Below, piece after piece: positions 1-7,996 of a stretch of 11,224 nt of DNA; the stretch's first letter is position 1, and every line of letters begins with the position of its first letter. The position numbers and the translations under genes were made by a program. Origin of the DNA: Glacieibacterium sp964246975 (GTDB taxonomy: Bacteria > Pseudomonadota > Alphaproteobacteria > Sphingomonadales > Sphingomonadaceae); the NCBI GenBank assembly GCA_964246975.1, contig CAXTSL010000088.1, positions 1-11,224 on the forward strand, read 5' to 3'. Below the pieces are notes generated by a model that saw only the letters and a program-made list of their open reading frames with translations, was not told the origin of the DNA and made no database searches.

Positions 1-1
1 C

Positions 2-106
2 ATCGAGATCGGCGTCGATCTCGGCCTCGGCGACGGCCGCGCGACGGTGTGGACCTGCGACCTCACCCACGGCTACATCAGCATCAACGCGGATTACCGC
101 AGCTGA
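2..106 (+). CDS. argJ: ArgJ C-terminal fragment (glutamate N-acetyltransferase / amino-acid acetyltransferase)
   Basis: Only the last 34 codons are in the window; the 5' part lies before position 1. The visible peptide ends in GYISINADYRS and a TGA stop, which matches the very conserved ArgJ C-terminus (usually ...V.INADYRS). ArgJ transfers the acetyl group from N-acetylornithine to glutamate in the cyclic arginine pathway, and in bifunctional forms also acetylates glutamate from acetyl-CoA. It is a cytoplasmic enzyme that self-cleaves at an internal Thr, which is not visible here. The next gene starts 11 nt downstream on the same strand, so the two may be co-transcribed. Which of the two acetyl donors this enzyme accepts cannot be judged from the fragment. 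Confidence 0.9.
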   Translation: MEIGVDLGLGDGRATVWTCDLTHGYISINADYRS

Positions 107-117
107 GGGGAGACGTC

Positions 118-1026
118 ATGACCATCGTCCTGCATCACTATCCGACCTCGCCGTTCGCCGAGCTGGTGCGCGTCGCGCTCGGGCTGAAGGGGCTCGACTA
201 CCGGTCGGTGACGATCCCGCAGATCATGCCCAAGCCCGACCTCGTCGCGCTGACCGGCGGCTATGCGCGCACGCCGGTGCTGCAGATCGACGCCGACATC
301 TATTGCGATTCGAGCGCCGCGCTCGACGCCCTCGAAGCGCTGCCGGGGCCGACACTCTATCCCGCGCCGCTCGGGCAGGCGGCGCGAATGATCGCCAGCT
401 TCGCCGGCGGCGCGCTGTTCCTCGCCAGCGTCGGCGGGTCGATGGGCGGGTTGCCGCCGGGCGCGGTGCCGCAGGCGTTCATCGACGACCGCAAGGCGCG
501 CATGGGCCTCGACATGGCGAGCCTGATGACCCGCGCGCCGCACCTCGTCGCGCAGTTCGGCGCGGCGATGGCGTGGCTCGACCTGACCCTCGCCGACGGG
601 CGCGCCTTCGTCGGCGGCGACGAACCCGGCCACGCCGATTTCGCGCTCTACATGAACCCCTGGTTCGCGCGACTGGTGCAGTCGCCCGCGCCGGGCGCGA
701 TCCTCGACGCCCTGCCCAGCGTCGTCGCGTGGATGGCGCGCGTTGCGGCGGGCGGGCACGGCAGCCCGACGACCATCAACGCCGCCACCGCGCTCGACAT
801 CGCCCGCGCCGCCACCCCCGATAATGTCGAGGCCGTCGATCCAGCCTCGGGTTTCGCTGCGGGGCAAAACGTCACCGTCCGCAACGAGGGGCCGAGCGAT
901 ACGCCCGTGGCCGGCACGCTGCTGCGCCTCGACGCGCGCCAGATCGTCGTGCTGCGCGACGGCGGCGACCTTGGGCCGGTCGCCGTGCACTGGCCCCGCT
1001 TCGGCTATGCGGTGGTGGCGGCGTAG
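118..1026 (+). CDS. Glutathione S-transferase family protein with extra C-terminal domain
   Basis: The protein has 302 residues. The ATG at 118 is chosen because a strong purine-rich Shine-Dalgarno (GGGGAGA, 107-113) lies 4 nt upstream and because the protein then begins MTIVLHHYPTSPFAE, a typical GST thioredoxin-fold start; the in-frame start at 49 would sit inside argJ. Residues 1-80 are the N-terminal GST domain, with Tyr8 and Ser11 as candidate glutathione-activating residues, a cis-Pro motif (ARTPVLQI) and a DIYCDS segment like the usual E-S/D-S glutathione-binding turn. Residues ~100-225 form the helical C-terminal domain (GHADFALYMN resembles the conserved N-capping box). Residues ~249-302 are an additional small, probably beta-rich module (starting GQNVTVRNEG). 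The family conjugates or reduces with glutathione in the cytoplasm; the substrate cannot be named. It is probably read with argJ and converges on trxA. Confidence 0.85.
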   Translation: MTIVLHHYPTSPFAELVRVALGLKGLDYRSVTIPQIMPKPDLVALTGGYARTPVLQIDADIYCDSSAALDALEALPGPTLYPAPLGQAARMIASFAGGALFLASVGGSMGGLPPGAVPQAFIDDRKARMGLDMASLMTRAPHLVAQFGAAMAWLDLTLADGRAFVGGDEPGHADFALYMNPWFARLVQSPAPGAILDALPSVVAWMARVAAGGHGSPTTINAATALDIARAATPDNVEAVDPASGFAAGQNVTVRNEGPSDTPVAGTLLRLDARQIVVLRDGGDLGPVAVHWPRFGYAVVAA

Positions 1027-1056
1027 CCCCGCGCACCCGTCCCGGCCCCGCCCACA

Positions 1057-1087
1057 CATCGTCATCCCCGCGAAGGCGGGGACCCAG
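1057..1087 (+). repeat. Palindromic repeat copy R1
   Basis: This 31-nt element reads CATCGTCATCCCCGC, then a GAAG tetraloop region, then GCGGGGACCCAG. The core folds as a 7-bp hairpin (TCCCCGC / GCGGGGA) with loop GAAG. An inverted copy differing at one base lies at 1137-1167, and a third copy sharing the first 23 nt of the core lies at 5049-5071 in the other orientation. Short mobile or replicating palindromes of this general look are common in high-GC proteobacterial genomes (REP/REPIN-like); assignment to a named family would need a genome-wide count. Confidence 0.8.
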
Positions 1088-1136
1088 TCCTCTTCACAGG
1101 CTATACGGTCAGCTGCGCTGGCATTTTTGCAGTGGG

Positions 1137-1167
1137 CTGGGTCCCCGCCTGCGCGGGGATGACGATG
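1137..1167 (-). repeat. Palindromic repeat copy R2 (inverted relative to R1)
   Basis: Read on the minus strand, this element matches R1 at 30 of 31 positions; the single difference is in the loop (GCAG instead of GAAG). R1 and R2 face each other across 49 nt (1088-1136), so a transcript from either side could fold into one long stem instead of two small hairpins. The distal end lies 6 nt beyond the trxA stop codon. Confidence 0.8.
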
Positions 1168-1173
1168 CGTGGG

Positions 1174-1515
1174 TTATGCGGCAGCCGCAGCACTCGACCC
1201 CAACTCGCCCTCCAGCCACGCCTTGATCGCCGACTTCGGCCGCGCGCCGACAGCGGTCGCAGCGGGTTGGCCGCCCTTGAACAGGATCATCGTCGGGATG
1301 CCGCGGACGCCGTAGCGCGTCGGCGCGTCGGGGTTCTCGTCGATGTTGACCTTGACGATGTCGACGCCGTCCATCTCGGCGTTGAGTTCCTCGAGTGCAG
1401 GGCCGATCTGGCGGCACGGGCCGCACCATTCGGCCCAGAAATCGACGAGCACGGGGCGCTCGCTCGAAATCACGTCGGCGTGGAACGAGGCGTCGGTGAC
1501 GTGCTTGGCGGCCAT
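1174..1515 (-). CDS. trxA: Thioredoxin
   Basis: This 113-residue protein is the usual thioredoxin length. It has the full active site WCGPC at residues 30-34 (Cys31 and Cys34), the buried-acid segment VLVDFWAEW before it, and the cis-proline loop RGIPTMI with Pro74. It reduces disulfides of cytoplasmic proteins such as ribonucleotide reductase and peroxiredoxins, and is recycled by thioredoxin reductase. The ATG at 1515 is supported by AGGAGA 6 nt upstream (1521-1526) and by alignment with family N-termini. The C-terminus has a short alanine-rich tail (GSSAAAAA) beyond the normal last helix. It follows addA after 53 nt on the same strand and is probably the last gene of the operon, although the gap and its own strong ribosome site leave room for a separate promoter. 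I could not identify a convincing promoter there. Confidence 0.95.
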   Translation of the reverse strand: MAAKHVTDASFHADVISSERPVLVDFWAEWCGPCRQIGPALEELNAEMDGVDIVKVNIDENPDAPTRYGVRGIPTMILFKGGQPAATAVGARPKSAIKAWLEGELGSSAAAAA

Positions 1516-1568
1516 GGGAGTCTCCTGTCGGTCGTTCTTCGCTGAGATAGGCGCGGACGCTACGGCGA

Positions 1569-4500
1569 TCAACGCGGCGTGGCCCCAAGCGTTGCTTGGG
1601 CACCCCCAAGCCGGGGGCGGTGCGTCGCCAGCAGGTCGGGCGGCAGGTCGATCAGCGTCGCGTCGTGGGTATAGAGCAGCGCCGCCTCGATCGTGCGACC
1701 CGGGAAGATCGCAGCCAGCGCCGCGACATACGCCGCCATCTGCTTGAGGTGATAGGGCTCGACCGCCTCGGCATGCGCGGGCACGCGGCTGCCGGTCTTG
1801 AAGTCGATCAGCTGGACGCGCGTCGCCTCGACGAGCAGCCGGTCGACCTTGCCCGCCACCACGACGCCATCGACGAGCGCGGCGATGGGCGCTTCGGCGA
1901 GTGCGTGCGCGCCGAACACGGCGGCGAAGCGCGGCTCGGCGACGATGCCGAGCGCGGTGCTGGCGAGGCTGGCGCGCGCCGCGTCGTCGAGATCGGGAGC
2001 CTGCACACCGAGCCAGCGCGCCGCCGCCTCGGCGCGGTCGTCGGCCGCAACCTCGGGCAGCCGCTCGAACAGCGCGTGGAGCAACTGCCCGCGCCGCGCG
2101 GCGGCCTGCATCGCCGGACTGGGCGGCGGCGCGGCGATGTCGTCGGCGGCGATCGCCGAGGGGCTGAGCGGGCGTGGCGGGCGCGCCTCCTCGGGGGCCG
2201 GACGGCGTGCCCAGGCCGGCAGCAGCGTCGCGCCGCCACCGCCGTGCCGGGCGCGCGGCGGATCGAGCGCGGCGTCGCCGTCCATGCACGCGCGATGCAC
2301 CGTCGCGCTGGTCCACTCGGCATCGGGCTCGGCCGTCGCGCCCAACGCTTCGAGTGCCTTGGCGACCACCGCGTACCAGCTCTCCTCGGGCACCTTCGCG
2401 GGCGTCTTGGCGGTGCCTTTCGCCAGCGCGCCACCGACGAACAACAGGTCTTCGGCGCGGGTCAGCGCGACGTAGAGCAGCCGCCAATGCTCCTGCATCG
2501 CCAGCGCGGCGGCCGCCTCGGCCTCGTCGCCGATGGGGCCGACCTTGCCCGTCTTGCCGCCGTGGAAGACGGGCACGCGGTTTCCGTCGAGGTCGACGAC
2601 GACATGGTCGGCACGATCCTCGCGCCCGCGCGTCGCGTCGGCGAGGATGACCACCGGTGCCTGCAACCCCTTCGCGCCGTGGACGGTCATGATCCGCACC
2701 GCGTCGAGCGGCGCGTCGGGATCGCGCTTGATGTCGGTGTCATGCCCGTCCATCCACGCGAGGAAGCCCTGCAGCGTCGGCGCGTTGGCGGTCTCGAACG
2801 CCAGCGCCTGCGCGAGTACCGCCTGCACCGCCTCGCGCGCCTCCTCGCCCAGCCGCCGCAGCAGCAGCGCGCGCCCCCCCAACGGCCCCGACAGGATGGT
2901 TTCGAGGAACTCGTAGGGCGCGCTGAAATCGGCGAGGCGCAGCACCTCGCCGAGCCAGTCCGCCACCTGCCCCCCGGCGCGGCGGACACGCTCCCACAGG
3001 CTCGCGGGGCGTTCGTGGGCGAGATCGTAGAGCGCCGCGTGGTCGAGGCCGACGAAGGGCGAGGTGAGCAGCGTTGCACACGTCAGGTCGTCGCCCGGCT
3101 GGAGCGCGAAGCGGACGAGCGCGAGGCAGTCCTGCACCGCCAGCGGCTCGGTCAGCCGCAGCCGGTCGGCACCTGCCACCGGCACCCCGAAGGCGTGAAG
3201 CGCGGCGACGAGCGGCTGGACGAACTCGCCGCGGTTGCGGACGAGGACGAGGATGTCCTCAGGGACCACGTCGCGTCCGCGCGCGGGAAGGTGCAGCGCG
3301 GTGTCGGGGTGCAGCCACGCGGCGATCTGGCGCGCCAGCCGGTGCGCCAGCCGCACCTGCCCCGGCGGCAGCCACGGACGATCGGCATCGGCGACGGCAT
3401 CGTCGTCGAAATCGGTGGCGAGCGGCGGCCACAGCGTCACCTGCCCGGGCCGCGTGTCGCGCGCCGCCCGAGGGGCCGGGATCGGCTCGGGCGCGCCGAA
3501 CGCCGCGTGGCCCAAATCCTCGACGACCTGCGCGACGACTTCGAGGACGGCGGGCACCGAGCGAAACGACTCGGTCAGCGGCACGTCGCGCCACGGCAAT
3601 TGCGCGTCGTCGATCTTCTGCCCGAAAGCGGCCTTTTGGTCGTTGAAGACGCGCGGATCGCTACCCTGGAAGCTGAAGATCGCCTGCTTAAAGTCGCCGA
3701 CGACGAACAAGGTCCGCACGACCTCGCGCGCGCCCTCGCCGTCGAAGAACTCGTCGGTCAGCGCGCGCACGATGTCCCATTGCGCGGCATTGGTGTCCTG
3801 CGCCTCGTCGACGAGGAGGTGGTCGATGCGTTGGTCGAGCTTGAAGCGCACCCATTCGCTGAGGCCGGGGCGCGTCAGCAGCGCGGCGGCACGCGCGATC
3901 ATGTCGTCGTAGTCGATGACCCCGGCGCGCCGCTTGTGGTCGCCGTACGCCGCGCACAGCCGCGCGCCGACGCGCAGGTGGCGTGCGGCATTGGCGGCGG
4001 CATCGAGCAGTGCTTGCGTTTCGGCGACTTCGACGACGCTCTCGCACAGTTGCGCGGCGGCGGCGGCGAGGCCCGGGGTGGCGCGCGCGGCGGCAACGGG
4101 CACGAGCGTCTTGGGGATGCTGCCGTCCTTGTTGAGCAGGCAGCCGAACAGCTCGGACAGCTTGGCGACCTGTGTCGCGGGGGGGACGGCGAGCCACCAC
4201 AGCAGCACCTCGGCGCGCGCGCTCGCCTTGACCCCCCCGGCGCGGTCCAGCGCATGGCCGAGGCGTTTGAGGCCCGCGTGATCGAGCCGCGCCACCGCGT
4301 CCGTCAGCACCCCCTCGCGCGTCCCATCGACTGGCAGGCCGAAGGTGCGGCGCAGCTTGGCCTCGAAGCCGTCGGGAGAGCCGAGCAGCGCCAGCGCGTC
4401 GGCGTGGCGGATCAATATGCCCGAAATCCGGTCGAGGCTCGACTCGCCGCGCGCGATGCTGATCGCGCCGATGTCATCGAGGAAGCGCGTGTCGCCCTCG

Positions 4501-5003
4501 GTCGCCGCCGCCTCGATCGCTTCGGCGAGGACGCGGCCCCTGAGCGCCTGCGCGTCGCGGTCGGCGAGCGTCGCGAACCCCGGTGCGACGCCGGCCTCGA
4601 GCGGGAATGCCGCAAGCAGCGACTGGGCGTAACCGTGCAGCGTCTGGACGTTGAGGCCGCCGCCCGCGTCGAGCGTATGCGCGAACAGCGTCCGCGCGCG
4701 GCCGAGCGTTGCGGCGTCGGTGTCGGCGCGGATCGCGGCAAGGTCGGACCGCAGTTCGGCGTCGGTGGCGCGGACCCAGTGCGCGAGCCGCCCGAACACC
4801 CGCGCCTGCATCTCCGCCGCCCCCGCCTTGGTGAAGGTCAGGCACAGGATGCGGTCGGGCCGCGCGCCGTCGAGCAGAAGCCGCAGCACGCGCGCGCTGA
4901 GCACCTGCGTCTTGCCGGTCCCCGCCGATGCGGACACCCAGGCGTTGTCCGACGGCGCGGCGGCGGCGGCCTGTTCGGGGCGGAGGGGGAGGAGGGGTTT
5001 CAT
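1569..5003 (-). CDS. addA: AddA subunit of the AddAB double-strand break repair helicase-nuclease
   Basis: The protein has 1144 residues, normal for alphaproteobacterial AddA. All UvrD/Rep (SF1A) helicase motifs are present in order: Walker A SAGTGKT (26-32, Lys31), Ia LTFTKAGAAEM (55-65), II LVDEAQDT (397-404, Asp399/Glu400), III VVGDFKQAIFSFQG (434-447), IV LTESFRSVP (476-484), V MTVHGAKGL (772-780) and VI LLYVALTRAED (842-852). The C-terminal RecB-like nuclease domain has RGQLLHALFERLP (971-983, His976), GKVDRL (Asp1054), LIDFKTG (Asp1067, Lys1069) and the QMAAY motif (Gln1088, Tyr1092), so both activities should be intact. With AddB it unwinds and degrades broken DNA ends and loads RecA. 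The ATG overlaps the addB stop (ATGA), which implies coupled translation. The last ~14 residues (after RPRL) look like a non-conserved tail encoded by a palindrome-rich DNA segment. Confidence 0.97.
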   Translation of the reverse strand: MKPLLPLRPEQAAAAAPSDNAWVSASAGTGKTQVLSARVLRLLLDGARPDRILCLTFTKAGAAEMQARVFGRLAHWVRATDAELRSDLAAIRADTDAATLGRARTLFAHTLDAGGGLNVQTLHGYAQSLLAAFPLEAGVAPGFATLADRDAQALRGRVLAEAIEAAATEGDTRFLDDIGAISIARGESSLDRISGILIRHADALALLGSPDGFEAKLRRTFGLPVDGTREGVLTDAVARLDHAGLKRLGHALDRAGGVKASARAEVLLWWLAVPPATQVAKLSELFGCLLNKDGSIPKTLVPVAAARATPGLAAAAAQLCESVVEVAETQALLDAAANAARHLRVGARLCAAYGDHKRRAGVIDYDDMIARAAALLTRPGLSEWVRFKLDQRIDHLLVDEAQDTNAAQWDIVRALTDEFFDGEGAREVVRTLFVVGDFKQAIFSFQGSDPRVFNDQKAAFGQKIDDAQLPWRDVPLTESFRSVPAVLEVVAQVVEDLGHAAFGAPEPIPAPRAARDTRPGQVTLWPPLATDFDDDAVADADRPWLPPGQVRLAHRLARQIAAWLHPDTALHLPARGRDVVPEDILVLVRNRGEFVQPLVAALHAFGVPVAGADRLRLTEPLAVQDCLALVRFALQPGDDLTCATLLTSPFVGLDHAALYDLAHERPASLWERVRRAGGQVADWLGEVLRLADFSAPYEFLETILSGPLGGRALLLRRLGEEAREAVQAVLAQALAFETANAPTLQGFLAWMDGHDTDIKRDPDAPLDAVRIMTVHGAKGLQAPVVILADATRGREDRADHVVVDLDGNRVPVFHGGKTGKVGPIGDEAEAAAALAMQEHWRLLYVALTRAEDLLFVGGALAKGTAKTPAKVPEESWYAVVAKALEALGATAEPDAEWTSATVHRACMDGDAALDPPRARHGGGGATLLPAWARRPAPEEARPPRPLSPSAIAADDIAAPPPSPAMQAAARRGQLLHALFERLPEVAADDRAEAAARWLGVQAPDLDDAARASLASTALGIVAEPRFAAVFGAHALAEAPIAALVDGVVVAGKVDRLLVEATRVQLIDFKTGSRVPAHAEAVEPYHLKQMAAYVAALAAIFPGRTIEAALLYTHDATLIDLPPDLLATHRPRLGGAQATLGATPR
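1584..1622. repeat. Two adjacent small hairpins in the 3' end of addA
   Basis: The first is CCCAAGC-GTT-GCTTGGG (1584-1600), a perfect 7-bp stem with a 3-nt loop. The second (1601-1622) pairs CACC with GGTG and CCC with GGG around AAGCC, with a one-base bulge. They encode the apparently dispensable AddA tail. They might act as a weak RNA structure before trxA; no function is demonstrated. Confidence 0.45.
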
Positions 5004-7996
5004 GGCGCAGCCCCCTCATGCAGGCCGCTCCCGCTCGCTCTGTCGTCATCCCCGCCTTCGCGGGGATGACGCGGGGCTTGTCGCGAGGAAGGCCGCGCGA
5101 GCCACTCCGCCACCCGCGCGAGATGATCGTAGTCGCTGTACCGCGCCGCATAATCGGGATGCAGCTTGGCAGTGAACGGCTCGGCCCCGAGCAGATACGC
5201 CGCCGCGAGCGCGTCGAAGCGCGCCGCCGTCGCGGCGATGTGCTCGGCGGGCGGAATGACGTCGTTGCGATGCTTGAGCGGGTTGGTCGCCTTGCCGGGG
5301 TCCTTGCCGCCGCCAAGCTTCCAGTAGCGCAAGGCACCGATGGCGGCGGGGTCGCCGAAGCAACCGCGCTCGGCCATCAGCCCGAGCAAGCCCATCTGCA
5401 GCGCGAAGCCGCCCGCGACCTGCGCGTGGCTCGGCACCGCGCCGGTCTTGTAGTCGACGATCGCCAGATCGCCGTCGGCGTTGCGGTCGAGGCGGTCGAC
5501 ACGGCCCTCGACGGCGATCCCCGAGGGCAGGTCGAGCTTGCCCGCCGCTTCGGCGCGCCACGGCTGCCAGCCTTCCTCGTTTTCCCAGCGTGCCGACTCG
5601 GCCAGGACCCAGTCTAGCGCGCGCATCACGCGCGGCTGCCACAGCGCGCGCATCAGGGGGTGGCCGGACCATTTGCTGCGCAGCATTGTTGCAGCAATCG
5701 GCTGGAGGTCGTCGGGCTGCCCGCCGCCTTTGGTCCAGTGTTCGAGGACGGCGTGGAGGTCGATGCCCTTCTCCCCCGCACTCGGATCCTCGTCGAGCGC
5801 CGACAGTGTATCGAGCCTGAGGATCGCCTTGGCATAGTAGCTGAACGGGTCGGCCTTGAGGCGCTCGGCGCTCGTCACCGAGATGCGGCGCGGGCGCAGC
5901 AGCGGCGTCGGCGCGGGCTGCGTCGCGGGCACGACGCGCGCCGGACGGTCGAGCGCGCGGGCCTGCGCCAGCAAATCCGTATCGCGGACGATCGCGCCAC
6001 CCGCGAGCGCGTCGAGCCGCAGCCAGAAGCGCGACGCCACCGTCGGCGCGCTGTCGTCGCGCCGCGCGCGGGTGAGCAGGACTTCGCGCGCGCCCATCGC
6101 TTCGACGAAATCGTGTGCCGCGAGGCCGACCGCGCGCTGCGTGCCGCCCAAGCCCAGCGCGAGGCGGATGGCGGGCGCGAGCCACGGATCGGGGGCGGGG
6201 CGCGGCGGCCAGACACCGTCGTTGAGGCCGCCGAGGATGACGAGACCGGGGCGCTGCAGCCGCGCTTCGAGCGTGCCGTAGATCGCGAGGCGCGGGTGCT
6301 TGCCGTACGCCTCGCGCACCGGCGCGTCGCGCAGGAAGGCGGCGATCAGCGCCGGCGCGTCGCCTGCGTCGAGGCCGTCGAGATGGTGGCCGTGTGTCGT
6401 CAGCATGGCGACGACCTGCGCCAGCGCGCGCCCGGCGGGGCCGCGCCACAGCTCGTCCCCCGCGTGGCGCTCGGCGGTATCGCGCAGCACCACGACGAGG
6501 CGCGCGAGATCGAGCGCGGGGGCGGCGAAGGCCTCGGCGAGCGGGGCGAGCGATACCGCGACCTCGGCCCACCATTCGGGTCGGGTCTTCGGGTATTTGA
6601 CCTCAGCGAGGCGCGCCGCAACACCCGCCAGCCCCGGCGCGGGGCGGATGCCGCGCAGATCGAGATCGAGCCGCCGCACCTCGTCGAGCCACGCCAGCCG
6701 ACCGTCACCGAACCGCACCAGCGGATGCTTGAGGACGGCGAGCAGCGGCACGGGCGCGAAACCCTGGCTCGCGGCTTCGGCGAGCGCGACGATCAGCGTT
6801 CCCGGCGGCGTCAGCGCCAGCGGCTGCCCCGCCGAATCGTCGATGTCGATGCCCCAGCGCTTGCAATGCGCCGCGACGCGCCGCGCCAGCGCACGGTCGG
6901 GCGTCACCAGCGCGGCAGTCAGCGACGGGGTTTCGAGGACGCCGCGCAGGCGGAGCGCGATCGCCTGCGCCTCCTCCTCCGCCGTCGCCGCCTCGATCAT
7001 CGTCACACCGGCGAAGGCGGGCGCGCCGGGCGGCGTCGCCCACGCGCCGGTGAACGCCGCAAGGCTCATCGCGCGCGCGACTTCGGGGGTGCGTTCGGCG
7101 GGTCCGTCGGCGCTCGTCGTCACGCCCCAGTCGCGGACTTCGCTGCGCGCCACCGACATGCGGTCGAGCAGTTGCTTGAGCGCGAACTGCGGGTGCGCAT
7201 CGTCGCAGACACCGTCGCCGCAGCGGATCGCCTCCCAGGCGTCGTCGGCCATCGCGGTATCGACGCCGGGCAGCACGACGAGCCCGTTCGGCAGCCGCGC
7301 GACGATGCCGAGCAGGCGCGCGAGCGGCGGCGAGGCACCGACGGTTCCGGCTGCGACGATCATCCCGGCGGGCGGCTCGGCCTGCCAACGCGCCGCCAGC
7401 GCGCCCAGCACCGCGTTCGCCCGCGCCTGCGCGTCGCTGGTCCCCGTCGCGGCGAGAACGGCGGGCCACAGGTCGCGCACGGCGGTGAACTGCGCCAGCG
7501 TCGCCGCGAAATGATGCGCGAGATTGCCGAGGTCGAGGGCTTCGAGCGCGCCCGCGTCGATCTCCTCGCTCGTCAACGTATCGAGGGCCTTGGCCAGCGC
7601 GTCGCCGAGCCGCAGCGCCTCGACGGCGGTCAGCGCGTCGCCGCGCGCGCGGCTGCCGTGCCGGACGAGGCGCGCCAGCCGCAGCCGCCGCTCGCACGCG
7701 TCGAAGGCGGGCGGAGCGACGCTGTCGAGGCCGTCGAGGAGACCGCCGCTCTCGTCGAGATCGCCGATCGGCGTCAGGCGCGGCAGCAGCAGTCCGCCGT
7801 CGGACAGCCGCACGAAGGCATCGGTGAGCGCGCGCACCGCGCGGCGGTTGGGCAGCAGCACGCGCGCCCGCGCCAGCGCCAGCGGGTCGCCGCCGGTGCG
7901 GCCGAGCAGGCCCTGGGCCAGGGCGTCGACGAACGCGACGTGCGGCGGAATGCTGAAGACCGCCGGACGCCGCGCGGGCAGGTCAGGAGACGGCAA
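5000..7996 (-). CDS. addB: AddB subunit of the AddAB double-strand break repair helicase-nuclease
   Basis: The protein has 998 residues. The N-terminus (PAVFSIPPHVAFVDALA) and the degenerate nucleotide-binding segment VLLPNRRAVRAL (46-57) are typical of alphaproteobacterial AddB, which is helicase-like but not an active motor. The C-terminal nuclease domain has GRVDRLD (831-837, Asp834), IVDYKTG (846-852, Asp848, Lys850) and a following LQMGLL segment (Gln867), so this second nuclease site looks intact. I see no cysteine quartet for the iron-sulfur cluster known in Bacillus AddB. The only usable start is TTG at 7996, overlapping the murU end by 14 nt; there is no in-frame ATG or GTG before the conserved SIPPH motif. 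Odd points: residues 976-984 (RHPREGGDD) are encoded by a palindromic repeat, giving a ~30-residue tail, and a degenerate repeat copy may encode residues ~325-333. Together with AddA it processes double-strand ends for RecA-dependent repair. Confidence 0.95.
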   Translation of the reverse strand: MPSPDLPARRPAVFSIPPHVAFVDALAQGLLGRTGGDPLALARARVLLPNRRAVRALTDAFVRLSDGGLLLPRLTPIGDLDESGGLLDGLDSVAPPAFDACERRLRLARLVRHGSRARGDALTAVEALRLGDALAKALDTLTSEEIDAGALEALDLGNLAHHFAATLAQFTAVRDLWPAVLAATGTSDAQARANAVLGALAARWQAEPPAGMIVAAGTVGASPPLARLLGIVARLPNGLVVLPGVDTAMADDAWEAIRCGDGVCDDAHPQFALKQLLDRMSVARSEVRDWGVTTSADGPAERTPEVARAMSLAAFTGAWATPPGAPAFAGVTMIEAATAEEEAQAIALRLRGVLETPSLTAALVTPDRALARRVAAHCKRWGIDIDDSAGQPLALTPPGTLIVALAEAASQGFAPVPLLAVLKHPLVRFGDGRLAWLDEVRRLDLDLRGIRPAPGLAGVAARLAEVKYPKTRPEWWAEVAVSLAPLAEAFAAPALDLARLVVVLRDTAERHAGDELWRGPAGRALAQVVAMLTTHGHHLDGLDAGDAPALIAAFLRDAPVREAYGKHPRLAIYGTLEARLQRPGLVILGGLNDGVWPPRPAPDPWLAPAIRLALGLGGTQRAVGLAAHDFVEAMGAREVLLTRARRDDSAPTVASRFWLRLDALAGGAIVRDTDLLAQARALDRPARVVPATQPAPTPLLRPRRISVTSAERLKADPFSYYAKAILRLDTLSALDEDPSAGEKGIDLHAVLEHWTKGGGQPDDLQPIAATMLRSKWSGHPLMRALWQPRVMRALDWVLAESARWENEEGWQPWRAEAAGKLDLPSGIAVEGRVDRLDRNADGDLAIVDYKTGAVPSHAQVAGGFALQMGLLGLMAERGCFGDPAAIGALRYWKLGGGKDPGKATNPLKHRNDVIPPAEHIAATAARFDALAAAYLLGAEPFTAKLHPDYAARYSDYDHLARVAEWLARPSSRQAPRHPREGGDDDRASGSGLHEGAAP
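5045..5071 (-). repeat. Palindromic repeat copy R3 inside the addB 3' end
   Basis: The segment GTCATCCCCGC-CTTC-GCGGGGATGAC (5045-5070) is a perfect 11-bp stem with a 4-nt loop. Read on the minus strand, its first 23 nt (5071 down to 5049) equal the R1 core. It lies entirely within addB, 42 nt before the addA start, and is translated as RHPREGGDD. It could also form a hairpin in the operon mRNA just upstream of the addA ribosome-binding region. Confidence 0.8.

Larger units (their letters stand above)
1057..1167. terminator. Probable bidirectional transcription end between convergent genes (R1-R2 long hairpin)
   Basis: The gst gene (ends 1026) and trxA (ends 1174) converge here. The inverted R1/R2 pair can form an approximately 31-bp stem with a 49-nt loop in RNA from either strand. 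No T-tract follows the stem on either side; the only T run (TTTTT, about 1124-1128) is in the loop. It is therefore not a classical intrinsic terminator. A role in RNA 3'-end stabilisation or in separating the convergent transcripts is inferred from position and structure only. Confidence 0.45.

Noticed and set aside
49..117. Upstream in-frame start for the GST gene
   Set aside because: It would overlap the argJ end and add 23 residues that do not fit the GST fold, whereas the ATG at 118 has a strong ribosome site.
1057..1167. CRISPR-like repeat-spacer structure
   Set aside because: There are only two copies, in inverted orientation, with no third regularly spaced unit and no cas genes.
1596..5069. 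A 1157-codon open frame on the plus strand
   Set aside because: It is antisense to addA, which has every expected helicase and nuclease motif. The plus-strand product is arginine/glycine/alanine-rich with no recognisable domain, a normal by-product of very high GC content.
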